A stretch of 64,000 nucleotides of DNA from Gammaproteobacteria bacterium (GTDB lineage: Bacteria > Pseudomonadota > Gammaproteobacteria > Pseudomonadales > Pseudohongiellaceae). Positions 1-8,735 of the stretch are shown here, piece by piece (position 1 is the first letter of the stretch; each line of letters begins with the position of its first letter). A program made the translations under genes and the position numbers. Where the stretch lies: positions 1-64,000 of the forward strand of contig JAGYKB010000010.1 of assembly GCA_018401885.1 (NCBI GenBank), read 5' to 3'. Under the pieces are notes generated by a model that ran no database searches, was not told the origin of the DNA, and saw only the letters and a list, made by a program, of their open reading frames with translations.

Positions 1-118
1 AATGTTAATATCAGCTCAGGCTCTGAGCAAACAAGTATTCTGACATTTTCACTCACTGCAGGTGACAGACTGACGAGTTATACTCAATGTGCCTACTTTA
101 CCAAAAGGACTCATCACA

Positions 119-568
119 ATGGCCTATGAAATCGTACGACTAGTGCATTTTGTGGCTCTGTTCGTCGTTTCTGTAACGGTGCTCATCCACTATATTGCCT
201 TTGCACCCGAAATCACCCGAGAGGATGCGCGAAACCTCTACAAAGTCGACTTGGCCTTCTGGGCTGCAAGTGTGGTAGCACTCATTGCGGGTCTTGTACT
301 TTGGCTCGGCGTTGGTAAGCCTGCAAGTTTCTATAGCCCCAATTCACTCTTTCATACCAAGCTTGGCTTATTCTTCGGTATGCTAATTTGCTCGATCCCT
401 GCGACGAAATTTTTTCGTCTAGAGGGTCGCCGTGATGAAAGCGAGGGCGATGCTGACGTGAAAATTGAGACGCCAACTTTGTCGCGCTCATTGGTGCGCG
501 GAAAGTTTCTTACTCTCGCCGTTATCTTTATCTGCGCCTATCTCGTTGCACGGGGCGTAGGTCTTTAG
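119..568 (+). CDS. DUF2214 family inner-membrane protein
   Basis: A 149-residue protein with four hydrophobic segments separated by short charged loops. The middle GKPASFY...F-H-KLGLF stretch resembles the DUF2214 family of small membrane proteins, whose function is unknown. I chose the ATG at 119 over an in-frame GTG at 89 because AAAAGGA lies at 103-109 with good spacing and the protein then begins directly at the first membrane segment. A TATACT hexamer at 79-84 could be a -10 box but I see no good -35. Its stop overlaps the start of the next gene by one base, so the two are probably co-translated. Confidence 0.7.
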   Translation: MAYEIVRLVHFVALFVVSVTVLIHYIAFAPEITREDARNLYKVDLAFWAASVVALIAGLVLWLGVGKPASFYSPNSLFHTKLGLFFGMLICSIPATKFFRLEGRRDESEGDADVKIETPTLSRSLVRGKFLTLAVIFICAYLVARGVGL

Positions 569-1443
569 TGCGACGCTTGCGCGCGTGTGTTTTGGCTATT
601 TGCCTAGGTCACATCGCCTCTGTTAACGCTCAATCGCTTACGCCCGAGCAGGCTCAAAATGTAGCTAACACGGGAGCTTATAAGTCCTCTGATCCGCCAA
701 GTAATAACATTCCTGATTCCTGTTCTCCTGCGTCTAGACCCCTACAGGAACTAGATACCGACGCCCTCTCTCATGCTCTCATCTCACCGAGCAGAGAGGT
801 AACGGATTACCTGCGCGATGAGACACGAAAACCAATTCAAACACTCGATTTTTTGGGACTTAAACGCGGCATGCGTGTACTCGACCTCTACGCGGCCGGG
901 GGGTATTACACGTTTATACTCTCCAAGGCTGTAGGTGAAAACGGCTGCGTTATCGCTCAGAACACGCAGCGCGGTCGAGCCTTCATCGAAGATAGACAGG
1001 CGATAACTCAGGGAGAAGCGCTGGACACTAAGATTCGCGCCGGGAATCTGAGCAATGTCAGACAGCTGATTGCACCAACGACTGCGCTTGGCCTCGCGCC
1101 CGAGTCACTCGATTTTATCCTTCTGACACTGACGCTTCATGACTACGCCAACCCTAATCCTGAGCGCGCTAAGGCGCTGCTCGCAACGCTTTACTCGCTG
1201 CTGCGCAGCGACGGAATCCTTGGCGTCAGCGATCATATCGGCGATACGGGCAACAACAACAGCGCCCTGCACAGGATGCCCCAAGAACAAGCAGTAGCAC
1301 TTGCACAAGACGCAGGGTTCGAGGTGACAACGAGCGATTTATTGAGCGTTCATACAGACGATCACAGCCGTAGTATTTTCGATCCACGGCTCGCAAGAAA
1401 TACCGATCGGTTCCTCCTACGCTTACAAAAGCCAGCACGATAG
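568..1443 (+). CDS. Exported class I SAM-methyltransferase-like protein
   Basis: The 291-residue product starts with a signal peptide (basic start, hydrophobic core, cleavage near VNA-Q about residue 22). After it comes a Rossmann methyltransferase fold: motif I reads RVLDLYAAGGYYT, followed by the usual acidic and L-H-D-Y segments. The start is GTG, overlapping the previous stop by one base. The best match is the family of predicted exported methyltransferases (COG4798-like). A SAM-dependent enzyme in the periplasm is odd because SAM is cytosolic. The protein may use another ligand, or the leader may act as a membrane anchor. Function is inferred from the fold only. Confidence 0.65.
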   Translation: MRRLRACVLAICLGHIASVNAQSLTPEQAQNVANTGAYKSSDPPSNNIPDSCSPASRPLQELDTDALSHALISPSREVTDYLRDETRKPIQTLDFLGLKRGMRVLDLYAAGGYYTFILSKAVGENGCVIAQNTQRGRAFIEDRQAITQGEALDTKIRAGNLSNVRQLIAPTTALGLAPESLDFILLTLTLHDYANPNPERAKALLATLYSLLRSDGILGVSDHIGDTGNNNSALHRMPQEQAVALAQDAGFEVTTSDLLSVHTDDHSRSIFDPRLARNTDRFLLRLQKPAR

Positions 1444-1577
1444 CTCATTTTTTTTGCTCCTGCAGACGACTACTCATCTCGTGCAACTACGATACGCAGC
1501 GGTTACACTCGTTGCATACCCGCATTCGACTCGACAGCAAGCGCCTAAGCAACACAAGACTTGAACAGGAGACGACG

Positions 1578-2621
1578 ATGAGAACAAACCACAGAGCAGC
1601 ATTAGACTCGCCATCACGTTTAGAATTTCGCTTAATTTGCGTGCTTAGTTTAGCCGCAGTGACTTGGCTATCAAGCCAACTCGCTTTTGCACAGCATGAA
1701 GCCTTTGACGTACCCCTGACTCCCGACGGCGTGCCCGACCTGCAGGGAATTTGGACAAGTAACACGATCACGCCTCTGGAGCGCGACCCGCGGTTTGGCG
1801 ATACGCTCGTACTTACTCGAGAGCAGGCAATGGAATTAGAGCGGGCAGTCGCTGAGTACAGTGCAACTGCCGACGCACCGAGCGACCCGAATAGAGGCGC
1901 ACCCGACAAAGGTACAATCGAACTCGCCGATAGCTACAACAATTTCTGGTTCGACGACGGCACACGCGTCGCAGAATACAATGGCGAATACCGTAGCTCA
2001 CTAATCAGCGCGCCGAGCAATGGGCGCATTCCGGCCTACACCCCAGCCGCACAGTTACGCTTCAGCGCGGAAGCGGCACAAAGAGCCGAAATGGGTGCCT
2101 ATGCAGGACCCGAAGCACGGCCGCTTGCTGAACGTTGTTTACTGTCATTTAGCTCAAGCGGCGGCCCGCCCATGCTTCCTATCCTCTACAACAACCATTA
2201 TCAGATCGTTCAGTCGCCTGGCTATGTCATGATTCTGGTTGAGATGGTCCATGACGCACGCATCATACGAATCGATAAAGGGTCTTTACCCGAAAATCAT
2301 CAGCGCTGGCTAGGCGATTCTGTCGGCCGCTGGGAGGACGACACGCTCGTGGTGACGACCAGTAAATTTAATCCCAGCCAGCGCTTTCGAAACTCCTCAG
2401 AGAACTTTAAAATCGTAGAGCGTTTCACCCGCGTCGGCGAGGATCGAATCAATTACGAATTTACGGTGAGCGACCCCGATACGTGGGTTGAAGAGTGGTC
2501 CGCTCAGATTCCTATGAACCGCACCGATGAGAAAATGTATGAATACGCCTGCCACGAAGGCAACTACTCACTGCCGGGCGTGCTAGCCGGCGCGCGACGT
2601 GACGAGGCAACTGCGCCGTAA
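1578..2621 (+). CDS. Exported protein of unknown function
   Basis: A 347-residue protein with an N-terminal signal peptide ending near AFAQ. It then carries a conserved TPDGVPDLQGIW segment that I recognise from a family of exported hypothetical proteins common in environmental bacteria; no function is known to me. The ATG at 1578 is preceded by AGGAGA at 1567-1572, which favours it over an in-frame upstream start at 1512. The body has many Trp, Tyr and Asp residues and a V-G-R-W-E-D-D-T-L-V-V strand pattern, suggesting a beta-rich fold. It sits 66 bases before the sulfite-oxidase-like gene on the same strand, so a functional link is possible but unproven. Confidence 0.6.
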   Translation: MRTNHRAALDSPSRLEFRLICVLSLAAVTWLSSQLAFAQHEAFDVPLTPDGVPDLQGIWTSNTITPLERDPRFGDTLVLTREQAMELERAVAEYSATADAPSDPNRGAPDKGTIELADSYNNFWFDDGTRVAEYNGEYRSSLISAPSNGRIPAYTPAAQLRFSAEAAQRAEMGAYAGPEARPLAERCLLSFSSSGGPPMLPILYNNHYQIVQSPGYVMILVEMVHDARIIRIDKGSLPENHQRWLGDSVGRWEDDTLVVTTSKFNPSQRFRNSSENFKIVERFTRVGEDRINYEFTVSDPDTWVEEWSAQIPMNRTDEKMYEYACHEGNYSLPGVLAGARRDEATAP

Positions 2622-2687
2622 TCATTGCGCGAATAGGATGAATGCGCCCAAACTAAAAAGACAAGGCATAAACCAAGAAGAGCGACT

Positions 2688-4016
2688 ATGAACCAACACG
2701 ACAACGGACCAAACAATCCAACCCATATCGACACGCTGTATGCTGCAGACCCAATCGCGGCTGATCGGCAGCTCTGGGGACGAGAGACTAGTGCGCTCAG
2801 TCGTCGAGGCTTCCTAAAAAAGAGCGGCTTAGTTGCGATGAGTGCAGCAATCGGCGCCGCCATCCCCTTTGCACGCTTCATGCCGTCAGGCTTAATTCCT
2901 GCTGCCTTCGCAGCCGAAGGCAGCAGCACGCGGATAGAAGGCAAGGAAGGACTTATCGTGCTTAATGAACGTCCACTCAATGCCGAGACCCCAGCACATC
3001 TGCTCGATGATTCAGTAACACCGAGTAAATACATGTTCGTGCGAAACAATGGCGTGCCGCCAGAAGCAATCGACGTTGACAATTGGACGCTTGAAATCGC
3101 CGGTGAGTCTTGCGTAAACCCGCTCAGCTTTTCGATCGCCGAACTTAAGCAGCGGTTCGAAGAGGTCACTCTACAGCTGCAATTAGAATGTGGCGGCAAC
3201 GGGCGCAGTGAATTTGTGCCAGCAACAAGTGGCAATCAGTGGACGACCGGCGCCATCGGCTGTCCGACCTTCACTGGCGTGCGTCTACGAGATGTGCTGA
3301 ATTACTGTGGGATAGGCGCCGATGCAGAGTATGTCGGCTACTACGGCGCAGACACGCACCTGTCTGGCGATCCCGATCGTGAGCCGATTTCCCGCGGGGT
3401 CCCAATTGCTAAGGCACTAGAGCGCGAATCCCTCATAGCCTGGAAGATGAATGGCGAGGACCTGCCCTTGCAAAATGGCTACCCGCTGCGGCTAGTCTGC
3501 GCTGGCTGGCCCGCATCAGTCTCTGGGAAATGGCTCAAGAAACTTGTCGTACGCAACCAAGTGCACGACGGCGAAAAGATGGCGGCACCCTCCTATTCTG
3601 TGCCTAAGCAGCCTGTGGCACCGGGCAGTCGAGTACCAAACGAAGACATGAAAGTCATCGAGTCGATGCCGGTGAAATCGCTTATTACCTTCCCTAAATC
3701 CGGCATCACACACGATTTACGCGAGCGCCTAATCGTCCGCGGCCATGCGTGGGCGGGAGACGATCAGGTGAGCGGCGTCTACCTCTCGATCGATTTTGGC
3801 GCAACCTGGCTGCCGACTGGCGTCAACTCACCTGCCAACAGACTTGCTTGGCAGGATTTTAGCGGATGGATTCAATTCCCCCAGCCTGGATACTATGAGA
3901 TTTGGGCACGCGCGATGGACATGCAGGGGCGGTCCCAGCCGCTCGTTATACCCGGCTGGAATCCACGCGGTTATCTGAACAACACCGCTCATCGAATAGC
4001 CGTACAGGTGATTTAA
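2688..4016 (+). CDS. Tat-exported sulfite oxidase-like molybdoenzyme
   Basis: A 442-residue periplasmic oxidoreductase of the sulfite oxidase family (SorA/SoxC type). A twin-arginine signal is clear: SRRGFLKK with R39-R40, then a hydrophobic stretch ending at AFAA. The molybdenum-ligating cysteine is C168 in LECGGNGR, followed by the family's GCPTFTGVRLRDVL and G-Y-P-L-R-L-V segments. A C-terminal dimerisation (Mo-co_dimer) domain spans roughly residues 320-440. It is followed four bases later by a c-type cytochrome gene, the usual electron acceptor of SorAB or SoxCD pairs. Direct sulfite oxidation is likely but related enzymes act on other substrates. No sox genes are present here. Confidence 0.8.
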   Translation: MNQHDNGPNNPTHIDTLYAADPIAADRQLWGRETSALSRRGFLKKSGLVAMSAAIGAAIPFARFMPSGLIPAAFAAEGSSTRIEGKEGLIVLNERPLNAETPAHLLDDSVTPSKYMFVRNNGVPPEAIDVDNWTLEIAGESCVNPLSFSIAELKQRFEEVTLQLQLECGGNGRSEFVPATSGNQWTTGAIGCPTFTGVRLRDVLNYCGIGADAEYVGYYGADTHLSGDPDREPISRGVPIAKALERESLIAWKMNGEDLPLQNGYPLRLVCAGWPASVSGKWLKKLVVRNQVHDGEKMAAPSYSVPKQPVAPGSRVPNEDMKVIESMPVKSLITFPKSGITHDLRERLIVRGHAWAGDDQVSGVYLSIDFGATWLPTGVNSPANRLAWQDFSGWIQFPQPGYYEIWARAMDMQGRSQPLVIPGWNPRGYLNNTAHRIAVQVI

Positions 4017-4020
4017 GAGA

Positions 4021-4392
4021 ATGGTTAATAGGAAAACAACGTTAGGCATTTTGCTCAGCATCAGCGCGCTCGGCATGAGTCCAAGCGTCACAGCTCAAAC
4101 ATCCGACGCATTTGTCGACGGCATCGGCAGGGATACCGTGCAAGTGACCTGCACCCGTTGCCACAGCGCAACCCTGGTGACACAAAACTCGGGCTCTCAA
4201 GAGGTATGGCGGATTCGAGTGAAACTGATGCAAACAGCCCACGGTATGCCTGCAATCGACGAGCCTACCGAGGCGACGATTGTGAAATATCTCGCGACCC
4301 ATTATGGACAGAAAGCCGCGGCGAGAAGAGCAGCTCTCAAGCCCGAATTCATGCCGAAGAACCCTTATGCGCAAGAGCCTGCGGCTGACTAA
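4021..4392 (+). CDS. Small c-type cytochrome, partner of the molybdoenzyme
   Basis: A 123-residue exported monohaem cytochrome. It has a signal peptide ending near VTAQ and one haem motif, CTRCH (C44, C47, H48). A methionine in HGMP further on could be the sixth haem ligand. It starts four bases after the molybdoenzyme stop, with AGGTGA about nine bases upstream, so the two are almost certainly translated from one message. In SorAB-type sulfite dehydrogenases the small cytochrome subunit takes electrons from the molybdenum centre and hands them to the respiratory chain. It is larger than the typical SorB, and the fold outside the haem site is not diagnostic. Confidence 0.75.
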   Translation: MVNRKTTLGILLSISALGMSPSVTAQTSDAFVDGIGRDTVQVTCTRCHSATLVTQNSGSQEVWRIRVKLMQTAHGMPAIDEPTEATIVKYLATHYGQKAAARRAALKPEFMPKNPYAQEPAAD

Positions 4393-4442
4393 TAAGCCAC
4401 CCGCTAACGCGCCGCCTACTTTCAGAGAAATCGAAGAGCGTA

Positions 4443-4931
4443 ATGAATAATCAACTTTCCATGTTCGGCGAACCCGAAAAAAAGTCCGCTCCTAAAATTA
4501 CCAAGGTCTCGCTGTCTAAGTCGATCCCCGCGTCTGCGGAAAAACTCTACGACCGTTGGCTTATTCCAACCTTCGCGGGCAATTGGATGTTTGGTGAACA
4601 CATGGGCGACGACGGCGTCGGCGACATGAATAACGAAGTTCGTCCGGGCGGGGCGTTTAACTACACAGTCATTCGCGGTGGCTGCGAAGTAGTGTGCAGC
4701 GGCGAATACATAGTCATCGATAGACCTAACAAATTATCCTTTAGCTGGCATGAGAACGGCGAAAATACTGGACTCTCGACCGTGGAGATTCAGCTAGAGC
4801 AGACAGATGAAAAGACCAAACTTCGAGTGACTCTGCATGTTGACCGTGCACTTGTTGATAATCCAAGCACTATCAAGCAACAGTGGGAGCTGCGCTGCAA
4901 ACGCCTTGCGGCGCAGCTAAGCAGAGTTTAA
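4443..4931 (+). CDS. SRPBCC (AHSA1-type) domain protein
   Basis: A 162-residue cytosolic protein with the START/SRPBCC ligand-binding fold of the AHSA1 branch: SIPASAEKLYDRW near the start, VRPGGAFNY in the middle, then F-S-W and alternating strands before a C-terminal helix. Members bind small hydrophobic ligands or act as cochaperone-like proteins. The ligand here cannot be predicted. The gene follows the cytochrome by 50 bases on the same strand. Its stop codon TAA overlaps that of the convergent hydrolase gene: both stops lie in the palindrome TTAA at 4928-4931. Confidence 0.7.
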   Translation: MNNQLSMFGEPEKKSAPKITKVSLSKSIPASAEKLYDRWLIPTFAGNWMFGEHMGDDGVGDMNNEVRPGGAFNYTVIRGGCEVVCSGEYIVIDRPNKLSFSWHENGENTGLSTVEIQLEQTDEKTKLRVTLHVDRALVDNPSTIKQQWELRCKRLAAQLSRV

Positions 4932-6371
4932 TGCTCGAATAGAGTCGAAGCCTCAGCCTCGCGGCGCGTGCGTTCCGCGGCAGTGGGGAGAATAAAGCCA
5001 TCAGCAACGTTCTGTTCAACCACTGTTTTTACCCGTTCAAGGTAATCCGCTTTACTAGGATAGAGCGCGTTTATCGTTGCCTTATCGAAGGACTCGTGAG
5101 AGCCGTAAAGAAAACAGAATCGATTAGCACCAGTATTAAGACCGGTATTCTTGGCCGTTGGCACAGCATGCTCGGCGAGGCGAATACCGCCAAGCACGTT
5201 GCCAAAGTCATCGCGGGCGAATTCGACCGTCGGAAAAGCACGTACCAGCTGAATGGGTTCGGCGATGGGGGGCGCTAGCCCCTCATCAAGCCAGCGTACC
5301 ATGTGTTCGAACGCCGCATTCATCACATCTCTGAAGGGTACAGTCGAATAGGCGGGCAGGTCACAGCCAGAGTCGCGCGGCGTGACCCCTTCAATTGACA
5401 GACCCTCCTGCTGATTCCGTACTTTCCCATACTCTATCTCGAATGACACGTCGACATGGGAGCTGCCAGCAACCTCCCATTGCCTAAAATTATCTGTGTT
5501 GGGCTGCGGCGTTGCCGCGCGACGCAGCATGTCGGTCTCTGCCATAAGCTTGAAAATTTTCACCGGCTGATCGTCGCGAATAATGCCTCCACCGCCATGC
5601 ACGATAAAACCCGTCGAAGACAGGATCGAGTGTGGATACCGTTGAATAATTAGCCAACCTGCTCGCAGACTGAGAATGACCGGTCGCTATAATCTGTCGC
5701 GCGCGCAGACCAGCCAGAATATCGACCACACCCGCCGGCAGTGCTTGCCCCTCGCGGACAATAGACTTAGCAACCGCTGAGAAAATATCGTAGGAACTCG
5801 CATCGCCCGACACCATGCCATCGTGAGTTGCATTTAAACCGGCATATCGCTCAGGACTCCAGCTAATTATGTTATCGATTCCCATCTGCTGGGCAGAAAC
5901 GAATACGTAGGCGTAGCCATTCGCGACAAGATGCTCGCCCGACTGCCACCAGTCAATGTCCTTATCCACGCCGCCAGTCACGTTCATCCATTCGACGACG
6001 ACTACACCATTAAAATCAGCCGGCTGCGGTCGACGCACAACAAGGCGCGTTCGATAGCGATGCCCGTCGCTTTCGATACTCGCATCTGCCATAGGGTTAT
6101 CGGAATCGGCTTTGTAAGTATTGGCAACGCCTTCTATAAAAAACTCTTCTTCTGAATAGCCATGGGCAGCCAGCTCTATCGCTGAGGCGCTGTGAATGCC
6201 GTTGCGGCTTCCGCTACCAGCTGCGTCAGCAGGAATCGGGCCAATGATCGTCGCGGGCGGCACTGCCGCCGCTTGTTGACTGAGAATCGCTGCGACAACT
6301 AAAAATCCGGTAGCAAGCGTTAGTAGTGCGCGCGGGACTAATCCTTCGCGCTGCGCCATGAGATCAAGCAT
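4928..6371 (-). pseudogene. Exported alpha/beta hydrolase (Abhydrolase_10-like), frameshifted
   Basis: Two overlapping reading frames together make one exported alpha/beta hydrolase of about 480 residues. The first part has a signal peptide and the nucleophile elbow GHSQS. The second resumes with HGGGGIIRDDQP and carries the likely catalytic histidine in VAGSSHVD. The frames join if one base is removed from the A-run at 5606-5609 (TTTT on the coding strand): GF-Y-R-A then becomes GF-I-V-H. The total length of 1444 bases is one more than a multiple of three. The start at 6371 has AAAAGGA eight bases upstream. With both halves otherwise well conserved, a consensus error or a very recent mutation is more likely than old decay. 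Confidence 0.75.
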
Positions 6372-6394
6372 TTCGATGTCCTTTTAATCAACGG

Positions 6395-6416
6395 AAAAGG
6401 ACGCCCGCAGGCGACC
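6395..6416 (-). terminator. Possible intrinsic terminator after glpV
   Basis: On the minus strand a stem of seven pairs with one T-T mismatch (GGTCGCC / GGGCGTCC arms, 6399-6416) is followed by four T residues. It lies 13 bases beyond the glpV stop and before the hydrolase start. The T-tract is short, so termination may be partial and the hydrolase could be read from the glp transcript. Confidence 0.45.
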
Positions 6417-6428
6417 TCTAACACTAAG

Positions 6429-8207
6429 CTATTGCCAGCTTTTAACCAGCTCGTCGTAGTCGATTGTCACCGGTGCCGGTTTTTCATTATCTAGTTTCGC
6501 CTTTGGTGCACCCGGCTGATTTAGCCAATAGTCTCGGCTCTGCGGCTCGTTTAAAAGCGGGCCGCATTCTCCTAAAACGTTAGCACGCTGAAGACGCTGC
6601 ATTAAGCGCTCCTGAGCAACGGCAAGCGCAGTCATCGCCTCCTGCGGCGTCTTGGCACCCGAAGACGCGTCGCCGATATTTTGCCACCAAAGCTGCGCTA
6701 GTCGCGGATAGTCGGGGACGTTGGTTCCTGTCGGTGTCCACTGAACGCGTGCGGGCGACCGGTAAAATTCGACCAACCCGCCGAGCTCAGAGGAGCGCTC
6801 GCTGAAGCTCTCATGGCGGATATCCGAGTCGCGAATAATAGTTAGCCCAACGTGGCTCTTCTTAAGCGACACGGTCTTCGAAGTCACAAACTGGGCATAG
6901 AGCCACGCTGCCTTCGCTCGATCCTCCGGTGTCGACTTCATGAGTGTCCAGGCACCAGTATCCTGATAGCCGAGCTTTTGCCCCTCTTCCCAATAGGCGC
7001 CTCGTGGAGAGGGTGCCATCCGCCACTTAGGCGTTCCATCTTCGTTCATCACCGGCAGACCGGGCTTCACCATGTCGGCAGTGAATGTTGTATACCAAAA
7101 TATCTGCTGCGCGATCGCGCCCTGTGCTGGCACTGGGCCCGCCTCGCTGAATACCATGCCGGCGGCCTCCGGCGGCGCATAGGCTTTTAGCCAATCTACG
7201 TATTTGGTCAACGAATACACCGCGGCAGGACCATCGGTCGCGCCGCCGCGTTCGACAGTTGATCCTACCGGTCTGCAGCCCTCGACGCGGATACCCCATT
7301 CGTCGACGGGCAACCCATTTGGAATACCGACATCCCCTGCCCCCGCCATCGACAACCACGCGTCGGTGAAGCGCCAGCCCAACGAGGGGTCTTTCTTGCC
7401 GTAGTCCATATGCCCGTAAACTCGCTGTCCGTCTATCTCGCGAACATCGTTAGTGAAAAACTCAGCGATATCTTCATACGCAGACCAATTCACCGGAACA
7501 CCCAGTTCATAACCGTATTTAGCTTGGAACTGAGCCTTGATCGCAGGATCGGTGAACCAGTCATAGCGGAACCAATACAGATTCGCGAACTGCTGGTCGG
7601 GCAGCTGATAGACCTTGCCGTCTGGGCCTGTAGTGAAAGACAGCCCGATAAAGTCTTCGAGATCGAGCGTCGGTGAGGTAACGGCGCTACCCTCATTTAA
7701 CATCCAATCGCTAAGGTTACGCACCTGCTGATAGCGAAAGTGTGTGCCAATGAGGTCTGAGTCATTTACATACGCATCATAGATATTCTCGCCCGACTGC
7801 ATCTGAGTCTGTAGTTTCTCGACCACATCGCCTTCGCCGATAAGGTCGTGTGTGACCTGAATGCCGGTGATCTCACTGAAGGCTTTCGCTAGGGTCTGCG
7901 CCTCGTATTCGTGCGTGGTAATCGTCTCTGAAACCACTTTAATCTCCATGCCTGCAAACGGCCGCGCCGCGTCGATGAACCACTGCAGTTCCTCGAGCTG
8001 CTGCGTCTGGGATAGGGTCGAAGGCTGAAACTCGGGTAGCCAGCGCTGGGCGTCTTCAGTGTCCGCCAAAATTACAGGAGTCAGAAATAGGGCCGCGGCT
8101 CCGACAAACAGCCCTCGTTGAGTTCGAGGAATCCGGGTAGTGCCTATGAGGCCCTTGAGAGAGTCGCGGGGTAACAGTGAAGACTGTATGGAAAATGGAA
8201 ACAGCAT
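6429..8207 (-). CDS. glpV: Glycerol ABC transporter substrate-binding protein
   Basis: A 592-residue periplasmic solute-binding protein of family 1, matching the large GlpV type of the rhizobial glpSTPQUV glycerol importer. An exported N terminus ends near VILA-D (about residue 49), preceded by a longer than usual basic leader with an RTQRG segment. The body has the GlpV-like segments ending W-D-Y and the TPQEAMTALA helix near the C terminus. The ATG at 8207 has AAAAGGA about seven bases upstream. It follows glpU by 109 bases on the same strand, but the permease and ATPase genes lie 6.5 kb upstream, which is not the usual contiguous order. Confidence 0.85.
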   Translation of the reverse strand: MLFPFSIQSSLLPRDSLKGLIGTTRIPRTQRGLFVGAAALFLTPVILADTEDAQRWLPEFQPSTLSQTQQLEELQWFIDAARPFAGMEIKVVSETITTHEYEAQTLAKAFSEITGIQVTHDLIGEGDVVEKLQTQMQSGENIYDAYVNDSDLIGTHFRYQQVRNLSDWMLNEGSAVTSPTLDLEDFIGLSFTTGPDGKVYQLPDQQFANLYWFRYDWFTDPAIKAQFQAKYGYELGVPVNWSAYEDIAEFFTNDVREIDGQRVYGHMDYGKKDPSLGWRFTDAWLSMAGAGDVGIPNGLPVDEWGIRVEGCRPVGSTVERGGATDGPAAVYSLTKYVDWLKAYAPPEAAGMVFSEAGPVPAQGAIAQQIFWYTTFTADMVKPGLPVMNEDGTPKWRMAPSPRGAYWEEGQKLGYQDTGAWTLMKSTPEDRAKAAWLYAQFVTSKTVSLKKSHVGLTIIRDSDIRHESFSERSSELGGLVEFYRSPARVQWTPTGTNVPDYPRLAQLWWQNIGDASSGAKTPQEAMTALAVAQERLMQRLQRANVLGECGPLLNEPQSRDYWLNQPGAPKAKLDNEKPAPVTIDYDELVKSWQ

Positions 8208-8316
8208 GAGATGTCCTTTTTATTTACTCTTTTAATCGCGTAACGACTTCTGCTTTCCGTCTCGCGAGTGACAAAAAATTTTCGGCGATAAGGCGATAAA
8301 ACAGTGCCGAAGCGAA

Positions 8317-8610
8317 CTAAACGAATAGAAACACAAGCAGCGCGTAGACAAGGCAAACACCAAGGCCTATCCAGAGAGAGGCTGTAGTAACCGCGAGCCA
8401 CGCCAGACAGATAAACGCCGACCCCAAAAGTGACACAAAAAGTCTGTCGCCGCGCGTTGTTTCAAAGCGCAGCAGCCCGATTCGAGGCGCGCCGCCCGGC
8501 GAAATGAACTCCCAGAGTGTCATCAGCGTTAATAGGGCCGCAACAGAGAAAAAAAACACCGCGGTCGGCTGTGTCCAAGCCATCCAAGATAAGTCCAACG
8601 GTGCCTCCAT
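8317..8610 (-). CDS. glpU: DUF2160 small membrane protein of the glycerol importer
   Basis: A 97-residue protein with two or three membrane segments and the DUF2160 opening DLSWMAWTQPTA. In rhizobia GlpU is encoded between the permeases and the binding protein of the glycerol ABC system; its molecular role is unknown. Here it immediately precedes glpV, which confirms the assignment. It is divergent from nhaC with 125 bases between the starts, so the glpUV unit must carry its own promoter there. I could not identify convincing -35 and -10 boxes. Confidence 0.82.
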   Translation of the reverse strand: MEAPLDLSWMAWTQPTAVFFFSVAALLTLMTLWEFISPGGAPRIGLLRFETTRGDRLFVSLLGSAFICLAWLAVTTASLWIGLGVCLVYALLVFLFV

Positions 8611-8735
8611 ACTGTTTATATTAAGCGTCGGTGTCGCCTTCTTTCGTTATTCTGCACACCGAGGCAATGGGTTAAATTCACTAACTGAGCTTAGCAAAGT
8701 TTTACTCTCCGCCCAATTGTTTATAGGATGCCAAA

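Noticed and set aside
79-84. Promoter before the first gene (TATACT)
   Set aside because: No acceptable -35 hexamer at 16-18 bases upstream, so it was left as a note only.
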